This document shows positions 27,249-34,900 of a stretch of 64,000 nucleotides of DNA, piece after piece. A model generated the notes under the pieces. The model did no database searches and was not told where the DNA came from. It saw nothing but the letters and a program-made list of their open reading frames with translations. This stretch comes from PALSA-1003 sp963791945 (GTDB lineage Bacteria > Pseudomonadota > Gammaproteobacteria > Burkholderiales > Casimicrobiaceae): assembly GCA_963791945.1 (NCBI GenBank), contig CAWBUD010000002.1, positions 4,216,001 through 4,280,000 on the forward strand. The letters run 5' to 3'. The translations under genes were made by a program, and so were the position numbers. Position 1 is the first letter of the stretch. Every line of letters starts with the position of its first letter.

Positions 27249-27589
27249 GACTCGGGCGCTGGCGGCGCGAACGCATCGTCGAGCGGGTCCCGGCTCGCGG
27301 CGGTGACTCAACCCACGAGTCGCCGCGCACGAGCCACCCGCTTCACGACGACCGCGCCGCCTGATGCGCCTTCGTGATCGCGGCTCACCGCGTGTCGGCG
27401 CGACACCGCGGCGGGTGCCCGATCAGCGCCCATTGCGCCGCGCCCGCCGTCACGGGTGGCGCGGCGAGGGAGTCGTGGGTTGACTCCCAAAGCCGGCGCC
27501 GGGCACCCGTGGGCGGGCGCTTGTGGCGCGGGCGCGACGCGGGCACTCGCCGTGATCGTGGACGCGCTTGCGCCGCCAGCGCCGGAGTC
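27249..27589. repeat. MITE-like palindromic repeat element, copy R1
   Basis: A 341-bp intergenic element with terminal inverted repeats: GACTCGGGCGCTGGCGGCGC (27249-27268) pairs with GCGCCGCCAGCGCCGGAGTC (27570-27589) at 19 of 20 positions. Inside are further modules: GACTCAACCCACGAGTC and, inverted, GACTCCC preceded by GTCGTGGGTT, so large parts fold back on each other. A 37-bp block (27452-27488) is exactly repeated, inverted, at 56582-56618. No open frame with recognisable coding content covers it. It fills the gap between the ABC permease and the molybdenum hydroxylase genes. Confidence 0.8.
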
Positions 27590-27688
27590 ACCGCGACCCA
27601 CCTGCTCGCCAACTGTCGGCGAACCGTATTTGCAAAGCGTCCGCACCGGCTCACAATGCACGCTTGTCACGGAGGAAGGGGGCCCTCG

Positions 27689-28153
27689 ATGAAAGTCGCA
27701 TTCAATCTCAACGGCAAGCCGGCGTCGGTCGCGGCCGACGATCCGGAGATGCCGCTGCTCTACGCGCTGCGCGACGACCTGGGAATGCACGGACCACGCT
27801 TCGGCTGCGGCCTGGGCCAGTGCGGCGCCTGCACGGTGCACGTCGACGGCCAGGCGGTGCGCTCGTGCGTGATGCCCGTGTCGGCGGTCGCCGGCAAGAA
27901 GGTGACCACGCTCGAGGGATTGGGCACGCCGGCCAAGCCGCATCCGCTGCAGCAGGCATTCATCGATGAGCAGGCCGTGCAGTGCGGTTACTGCATCAAC
28001 GGCATGATCATGCAGGCGGCCGCGTTCCTGCAGACCACGCCCAATCCGACCGAACAGCAGATCCGCGAAGCGCTCGCAGAGAATCTCTGCCGCTGCGGTA
28101 CGCATCTGCGGATCGTCCGCGCCATCAAGCGCGCGGCCGGGAAGATGGCGTGA
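27689..28153 (+). CDS. Two-[2Fe-2S] small subunit of a molybdenum hydroxylase (IorA/CoxS-like)
   Basis: A 154-residue iron-sulfur subunit of a xanthine-oxidase-family enzyme. The plant-type cluster motif is FGCGLGQCGACTVHVDG with a fourth Cys in RSCVMP, and the helical-domain cluster is QCGYCINGMIMQ plus ENLCRCGTH. All eight cluster cysteines are present. ATG at 27689 is preceded by GGAGGAAGGGGG. The large subunit follows 10 bp later. There is no FAD-subunit gene, so electrons probably pass directly to a cytochrome or other acceptor, as in isoquinoline 1-oxidoreductase. Confidence 0.92.
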   Translation: MKVAFNLNGKPASVAADDPEMPLLYALRDDLGMHGPRFGCGLGQCGACTVHVDGQAVRSCVMPVSAVAGKKVTTLEGLGTPAKPHPLQQAFIDEQAVQCGYCINGMIMQAAAFLQTTPNPTEQQIREALAENLCRCGTHLRIVRAIKRAAGKMA

Positions 28154-28163
28154 GGGGGACACC

Positions 28164-30380
28164 ATGACGAATCGAATCCCGACCCGGCGCATGAACGAAT
28201 CGCGCCGCGACTTTCTCAAGACCGGCGGCGCGCTGGTGGTCAGCTTCGCGGTGGGCGATGCCGCCGCCGTGCCGTCGATGCCCGCGAAGACCGTGGCTCC
28301 GGACCAGGTCGACGGCTTTCTCGCGATCGACGCGAAGGGTCGCGTGACGGTTTACTCCGGCAAGGTCGATCTCGGGACCGGCGTGCAGACCGCGATGGCG
28401 CAGATCGCCGCCGACGAGCTGTCGGTACCGCTCGATCGCGTCGCGGTGATCCAGGGCGATACGGCGCTCACGCCCGATCAGGGCGTGACCTTCGGCAGCC
28501 TGTCGATCCAGAACGGCGGCATGCAGATCCGGCAGGCCGCCGCGACCGCGCGCGATGCGCTCGTGTCGCAGGTGGCCGCAGGCCAGGGTGTGGCCAAGGA
28601 AACGCTCACGGTCAGGGATGGCGTCGTCGTCCCGAAGACCGGGGGCAAGGGCTGGACTTACGCGGAGCTCGTCGGGGGACGCGATTTCCAGCTCAAGCTC
28701 GACCCGAAGGCGGCGCTCAAGGATCCGAAGGATTACGCGATCGTCGGCAAGCCGATCGCCCGGCTCGATATCCCGAACAAGGTGGCGGGGCGATTCACTT
28801 ACATGCAGGACTTCAAGGTGAAGCGCATGGTCCATGCGCGCGTGATCCGGCCGCACGCCATGAAGGCGGCGCTGCTCGCCTGGAACGACTTCGAGGCGCG
28901 CAAGATCCCGGGCTACATCGGCGCGATTCGCAAGGGCAATTACCTGGCCGTGCTTGCCCGCAGCGAATGGGCGGCCATCAGGGCGAGCCGGACGGTCGAG
29001 ACGACGTGGACGGACTGGCAGGGCCTGCCCGACAAGGCGAAGCTCTGGGAGTACGTCCGCGCGGTGAAGATCAACAAGGACGAGGAGCTGCAGAAGGTCG
29101 GCGACAGCGCGCAGGGCATGGCCACGCCGAACGCGAAGATCGTCTCGGCGAGCTACGACTTTGCCATCCACACGCACGGCTCGATCGGCCCGTCCTGCGC
29201 GGTGGCGGAATACAGGGACGGCAAGCTCACGGTCTGGAGCGCCTCGCAGGCGACGCATCTTTTGCGCAAGCAGATCGCCAACATGCTCGGCCTCCAGCCG
29301 GACGACGTGCGCTGCATCTACATCGAGGGGTCGGGCTGTTACGGGCGCAACGGCCACGAGGATGCCGCAGCCGATGCCGCGCTTCTCGCGAAGGAGACGG
29401 GTCTGCCGGTGCGTGTGCAGTGGATGCGCGAGGACGAGCACGGATGGGATCCGAAAGGGCCTCCGACGCTGTTTGATTTCCGGGCCGCGCTGGGCGACAA
29501 GGGCGCGGTGCACGCCTGGGAGTCCCAGGTGTTCATTCCGGACCGTCCCAAGGACATCGCCGTGACGCTGCTGCCGGCGGAGCTCGCCGGTCTGCCGCGC
29601 GACGAGGCGCATCCGGGCAACATCCATCAGTCGCTTGCGATCCCCTATACCTTCCCCAACGTCAAGGCGACGGCGCACTGGCTCGCCGAGACCCCGTTCC
29701 GTCCATCGTGGATCCGCACGCCGGGACGGATGCAGAACACGTTCGCGAACGAGAGCTTCGTCGACGAGCTTGCCGCCGTCGCGGGAGTCGACACGCTCGA
29801 GTTCCGCTTGCGCAATCTCAGCGACCCGCGAGGCGTCGAGCTCCTCCAGCGGCTCGCGAAGCTCGCGAATTGGTCGCCGCGCGGCGCGGCGGCTCGCCAG
29901 ACGGGCGACGTGATGACGGGACGCGGCCTGTCGTACGTCAAGTACGAACTGGTGCGAACCTACGTCGGCGTCGTCGCCGACGTAAGTGTCGAGCGCAAGA
30001 CCGGCAAGGTCACCGTGAAGAAGTTCCACGTCGCGCACGACTGCGGGCAGATCATCAATCCCGACGGACTGAAGAACCAGATAGAGGGCAACGTCGTCCA
30101 GACGACGAGCCGCACGCTGCTCGAAGACTTGCAGTTCGACCGTTCGCGGGTGACCAGCGTGGACTGGAAGACCTATCCGATACTCAAGTTTCCCGACGTG
30201 CCCGAGGTCGCGATCGAGCTGATCGACCGGCCGACGGAAAAACCCTGGGGCGCGGGAGAGCCTACGGCGGCGGTGGTGCCTTCGGCGATCGCGAATGCGA
30301 TCTTCGATGCCACGGGCGCGCGGCTTCGCTCGGTGCCTTTCACGCCGGGCAAGGTGCTGGCGGCGATCGAGAGAGCGTAG
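28164..30380 (+). CDS. Molybdopterin large subunit of an IorB-type hydroxylase, Tat-exported
   Basis: A 738-residue molybdopterin-binding subunit. The N-terminus has a twin-arginine motif (ESRRDFLKTGGALVVSFAVG, about residues 12-31), so the complex is probably periplasmic. The family catalytic glutamate is in WGAGEPTAAVVPSAIANAI near residue 690. Other Mo-cofactor segments are DLGTGVQTAMAQIAADEL and GSGCYGRNGHEDAAADAAL. The pairing with a 154-residue Fe-S subunit and no FAD subunit fits the isoquinoline 1-oxidoreductase or aldehyde-dehydrogenase-like group; the substrate is not predictable. Its stop is only 3 bp from the end of the convergent kinase gene. Confidence 0.92.
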   Translation: MTNRIPTRRMNESRRDFLKTGGALVVSFAVGDAAAVPSMPAKTVAPDQVDGFLAIDAKGRVTVYSGKVDLGTGVQTAMAQIAADELSVPLDRVAVIQGDTALTPDQGVTFGSLSIQNGGMQIRQAAATARDALVSQVAAGQGVAKETLTVRDGVVVPKTGGKGWTYAELVGGRDFQLKLDPKAALKDPKDYAIVGKPIARLDIPNKVAGRFTYMQDFKVKRMVHARVIRPHAMKAALLAWNDFEARKIPGYIGAIRKGNYLAVLARSEWAAIRASRTVETTWTDWQGLPDKAKLWEYVRAVKINKDEELQKVGDSAQGMATPNAKIVSASYDFAIHTHGSIGPSCAVAEYRDGKLTVWSASQATHLLRKQIANMLGLQPDDVRCIYIEGSGCYGRNGHEDAAADAALLAKETGLPVRVQWMREDEHGWDPKGPPTLFDFRAALGDKGAVHAWESQVFIPDRPKDIAVTLLPAELAGLPRDEAHPGNIHQSLAIPYTFPNVKATAHWLAETPFRPSWIRTPGRMQNTFANESFVDELAAVAGVDTLEFRLRNLSDPRGVELLQRLAKLANWSPRGAAARQTGDVMTGRGLSYVKYELVRTYVGVVADVSVERKTGKVTVKKFHVAHDCGQIINPDGLKNQIEGNVVQTTSRTLLEDLQFDRSRVTSVDWKTYPILKFPDVPEVAIELIDRPTEKPWGAGEPTAAVVPSAIANAIFDATGARLRSVPFTPGKVLAAIERA

Positions 30381-30383
30381 CCG

Positions 30384-31526
30384 CTACGCGTGAAGCGGGG
30401 GCGCTTCGCCGCGCAGGAGCGCGTCGAGGCTCTTCACCGCCAGCGTCTTGTCGACGCAGTGGTCGAAGCCGGCCTGCTTGGCGCCCCAGAGCGTCGTCTG
30501 ATCGAGGTCGGTGCCGCTCATCATGACGAGCTGCATCACCGCCGGCGGAAAGCGCGCGCGAAGCTTGCGAGCGACGGCGTAGCCGTCGATCTTCGGCATG
30601 TGCACGTCGACGATGACGAACTCCGGCGACCACGCTTCAGCGACTTCGACGGCTTGCACGCCGTCGGCCGCCAGGCGCACGTCGTGACCCATCTCCTTCA
30701 GAATGGCAGCGAACGAATTGCGCACGGCCTGATTGTCGTCGGCGACGAGAATGCGCCGAGTGCCCGGAGCGTGATTCGTCGGGAATGTGCGGTCGCTCGC
30801 GTCGCTCCGGGTTGTCGGTCGATCTCCAGCCCGGACCGCGATCGGAAGGCTGATCGAGAATTCGCTGCCGCGGCCCTGGCCGTCGCTGCGCACGGCGATG
30901 CGGCCGCCATGCAGCTCGCAGACGGCGCGGGCATTGGCGAGTCCAAGGCCAAGACCGGCGCGGGCGGGGTGATGCTGCGCGAACGCTTCGAACACGTGCG
31001 GGAGCAATTCGGCGGGTATGCCCGGGCCGTTGTCCTTTACGCGGACCTCGGCTTCGTCTTCGCTCGACGCGACTTCGATCGTGATCTCCCCGCCCTCGCC
31101 GGTGTAGCGCGCCGCGTTGTCCAGCACGTTGCCGATGGCTTGAGCGAGCCGCGCCTGATCGCCATCGACCCATATCGGACGCGGTCCCGATACGACGCTA
31201 ACGCGCTGCCGACGGCTGTCGATCAGCGCGTTCCTGCCCTGCACGGCGCTTTGGACCGCAGCGACCAGATCGATGCGCTGACGCTGCAGCGAGACTTCGC
31301 CGCGCGCGAGGCGGTCCGCTTCGCCGACGGCATCGAGCGCCCGCGTCATGCCGGCGATCTGCCGGTCGATGATCGACAGAATCCCCGGCAGCTCGGGATC
31401 GTTGCCGTGGCGCAATCGAATCAGATGCACCGCGTTGACGATGGGCGCGATGGAGTTTCGCAGCTCGTGCGCCAGTGCCCGCAGAAGATCGCCGCTCATT
31501 TCGGAATGCCCGCCAGGAACGTGCAC
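30384..31526 (-). CDS. Input-less hybrid histidine kinase (HisKA-HATPase-REC)
   Basis: A 380-residue soluble kinase with no recognisable sensor domain. The phosphorylated His is in ALAHELRNSIAPI near residue 20. The ATPase part carries NVLDNAARYTGEG, VKDNGPGIP and GLGLGLANARAVCELHGG. A receiver from about residue 255 has ILVADDNQAVRNSF (acid pair), FVIVDVHMPKIDG (acceptor Asp) and HCVDKTLAVKS, where the usual Lys-Pro is Lys-Thr. The start is GTG at 31526 or ATG at 31499. It is divergent from the HAMP-array kinase and convergent with the molybdenum hydroxylase. Confidence 0.92.
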   Translation of the reverse strand: MHVPGGHSEMSGDLLRALAHELRNSIAPIVNAVHLIRLRHGNDPELPGILSIIDRQIAGMTRALDAVGEADRLARGEVSLQRQRIDLVAAVQSAVQGRNALIDSRRQRVSVVSGPRPIWVDGDQARLAQAIGNVLDNAARYTGEGGEITIEVASSEDEAEVRVKDNGPGIPAELLPHVFEAFAQHHPARAGLGLGLANARAVCELHGGRIAVRSDGQGRGSEFSISLPIAVRAGDRPTTRSDASDRTFPTNHAPGTRRILVADDNQAVRNSFAAILKEMGHDVRLAADGVQAVEVAEAWSPEFVIVDVHMPKIDGYAVARKLRARFPPAVMQLVMMSGTDLDQTTLWGAKQAGFDHCVDKTLAVKSLDALLRGEAPPLHA

Positions 31527-31610
31527 GCGATGCCCGACCCCGCGGGTCTCGCATTGGATCCGCGACTATCTTAGCGCGCCTCGCGGGCGCTGCGTTGGTC
31601 GGACGAAAAG

Positions 31611-31625
31611 TTGTAATTCTTACAA
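31611..31625. promoter_or_regulatory. Palindrome between divergent kinase genes
   Basis: TTGTAA-TTC-TTACAA, a perfect 6-bp inverted repeat with a 3-nt spacer, in a 407-bp gap that is AT-richer than its surroundings. It is 85 bp before the input-less kinase start and about 310 bp before the HAMP-array kinase start. It looks like an operator for a dimeric regulator; no cognate regulator is encoded nearby. Apart from this and a possible 7-codon ORF, the gap holds nothing recognisable. Confidence 0.4.
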
Positions 31626-31933
31626 ACGGACTTCGCTCTTGTCTCCCGGCTCTAACCCACTGTTTTATCGCTATATGCGCGAATCGCTCGCATCGGGGTC
31701 GGAAAGGCGAGCTTGTCTCGATCGAATCCCATTGCGCAAGGCAGCCAAAGAGAGCAAGAATGCTCGGCAATCATCGCCTCGCCGTGTCGATTGGAGGAGA
31801 CATGGTCGGCTACCTGGTCGCGTAAAGCGTTTGTGACGCCGCAGCGCCGATTCCAGACAATTCACGCACGAGCCGCGCGTCGAGACCGTGGCTGGCGCCC
31901 GGGCGCTATTCCTGCACGTTAAGGAGCACGAAC

Positions 31934-34900
31934 ATGCGAGTTGCCGAACGCGCTGTCGTCCCTGCGGATGAGATCAGCATCATCGTGGGCGCGCTGAACG
32001 CTCTCAAACGCGGCGACGCGTCGGTGCGCCTGCCTCCGGACTGGACGGGGCCTCTGGGACGCCTCGCCGACGCATTCAACGACGTCGTCGAACGCAACGA
32101 GCGCATGGCGCGCGAGCTCGAGCGCCTGTCGCGCGTCGTCGGCAAGGAAGGAAAGCTCGGAAAACGCGGCACGCTGGGGGACGTCACGGGCTTCTGGCGG
32201 GACTCGATCGATGCCGTCAATCAGCTCATCGACGATCTCGTGCATCCGACCAGCGAGACGGCGCGCGTGATCGGCGCGGTGGCGCAGGGCAATCTTTCGC
32301 AGACCATGGCACTGGAGGTCGACGGCGAGCCGCTGCAGGGCGAGTTCCTCCGCACCGCGAAGACCGTGAACAAGATGGTAGATCAGCTCGGATCGTTCGC
32401 CGCGGAAGTGACGCGTGTCGCGCGCGAGGTCGGCACGGAAGGCAAGCTCGGCGGCCAGGCGCGAGTGAAGGGCGTCGCAGGGACGTGGAAGGATCTGACC
32501 GAGAGCGTGAACTCGATGGCGTCGAACCTCACCGCCCAGGTGCGCAACATCGCGGAGGTGACCACCGCGGTGGCGACGGGGGACCTCTCGAAGAAAATCA
32601 CAGTGGACGTCAAGGGCGAGATCCTGGAGCTCAAGAACACCATCAACACGATGGTCGACCAGCTCCGGTCGTTCGCCTCCGAAGTCACGCGGGTGGCGCG
32701 GGAGGTGGGCACGGAGGGCCGGCTCGGCGGTCAGGCGGACGTGAAGGGCGTGGCCGGAACGTGGCGCGACCTGACCGAGAGCGTGAACTTCATGGCGGGG
32801 AACCTGACGAGCCAGGTGCGCAACATCGCCGACGTGACCAAGGCGGTGGCGAGCGGGGACCTCTCCAAGAAGATCACGGTGGACGTCAAGGGCGAGATCC
32901 TGGAGCTCAAGAACACGATCAACACGATGGTCGACCAGCTCTCGTCGTTCGCCTCGGAAGTGACGCGCGTGGCGCGGGAAGTAGGCACCGAAGGGATGCT
33001 CGGCGGGCAGGCGGACGTGAAAGGCGTGGCGGGTACCTGGCGCGATCTGACCGAGAGCGTGAACTCGATGGCGTCGAACCTCACCGCCCAGGTGCGCAAT
33101 ATCGCCAATGTCACCACTGCGGTCGCGACCGGCGACCTGTCGAAGAAGATCACGGTGGACGTGAAGGGCGAGATCCTGGAGCTCAAGAACACCATCAACA
33201 CGATGGTGGACCAGCTCCGCTCGTTCGCCTCCGAAGTCACGCGGGTGGCGCGGGAGGTGGGTACCGAAGGCCGCCTCGGCGGGCAGGCGGACGTGCAGGG
33301 CGTGGCGGGCACCTGGAAGGACCTGACCGACAGTGTGAACTTCATGGCGGGGAACCTGACCTCGCAGGTGCGCAACATCGCCGACGTGACCAAGGCGGTG
33401 GCGAGCGGTGACCTGTCGAAGAAGATCACGGTGGACGTCAAGGGCGAGATCCTGGAGCTCAAGAACACCATCAACACGATGGTGGACCAGCTCCGCTCGT
33501 TCGCCTCCGAAGTGACGCGGGTGGCGCGCGAGGTGGGCACCGAAGGCATGCTCGGTGGGCAGGCGGACGTGCGCGGCGTGGCCGGCACGTGGAAGGACCT
33601 GACCGAGAGCGTGAACTCGATGGCGTCGAACCTCACGGCGCAGGTGCGCAACATCGCGGATGTGACGACGGCCGTGGCGCGGGGCGATCTGTCGAAGAAG
33701 ATCACGGTGGACGTCAAGGGCGAGATCCTGGAGCTAAAGAACACCATCAACACGATGGTGGACCAGCTCTCGTCGTTCGCCTCCGAAGTCACACGGGTGG
33801 CGCGCGAAGTCGGCACCGAAGGCCGGCTGGGCGGGCAGGCGGACGTGCAGGGCGTGGCCGGCACCTGGAAGGACCTGACCGAGAGCGTGAACTCGATGGC
33901 GTCGAACCTCACGGCACAGGTGCGGAACATCGCCGACGTGACCACCGCGGTCGCGACGGGCGACCTGTCGAAGAAGATCACGGTGGACGTCAAGGGCGAG
34001 ATTCTGGAGCTCAAGAACACGATCAACACGATGGTCGACCAGCTCCGGTCGTTCGCCTCGGAAGTGACGCGGGTGGCGCGGGAGGTGGGCACGGAGGGCC
34101 GGCTGGGCGGCCAGGCCGACGTGCAGGGCGTGGCGGGCACCTGGAAGGACCTGACCGATAGCGTGAACTTCATGGCGGGGAACCTGACGAGCCAGGTGCG
34201 CAACATCGCCGACGTGACCAAGGCGGTGGCGAGCGGTGACCTGTCGAAGAAGATCACGGTGGACGTGAAGGGCGAGATCCTGGAGCTCAAGAACACGATC
34301 AACACGATGGTCGACCAGCTCTCGTCGTTCGCCTCCGAAGTCACGCGGGTGGCCCGAGAGGTGGGCACCGAGGGCATGCTCGGCGGCCAGGCCGACGTGC
34401 GCGGTGTGGCGGGCACGTGGAAGGACTTGACCGACAGCGTGAACTTCATGGCCGGCAACTTGACGAGCCAGGTGCGAGGCATCGCCAAGGTGGTGACCGC
34501 GGTGGCCAACGGCGACCTGCAGCAGAAGCTCACCGTGGAAGCCAAGGGCGAGATCGCGGCACTTTCCGACACGATCAACAGCATGATCGATACGCTCGCG
34601 ACCTTCGCGGACCAGGTGACGACGGTCGCGCGCGAGGTGGGCGTGGAAGGCAAGCTCGGCGGGCAGGCGAAGGTGCCGGGCGCCGCCGGTACGTGGAAGG
34701 GGCTCACCGAGAACGTGAACCAGCTCGCGGCGAATCTCACCACGCAGGTGCGCGCGATCGCCGAAGTGGCCACCGCGGTGACGCAGGGCGACTTGACGCG
34801 TTCGATCACGGTGGAGGCGCGCGGCGAGGTGGCGGCGCTCAAGGACACCACCAACGAGATGATCCGCAACCTGCGCGACACCACGCGCAAGAACACGGAA

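Noticed and set aside
31760..31825. Short ORF with GGAGGAGAC before ATG GTC GGC (peptide ending GYLVA)
   Set aside because: Only seven codons follow the well-placed ATG; without conservation data it cannot be told from chance.
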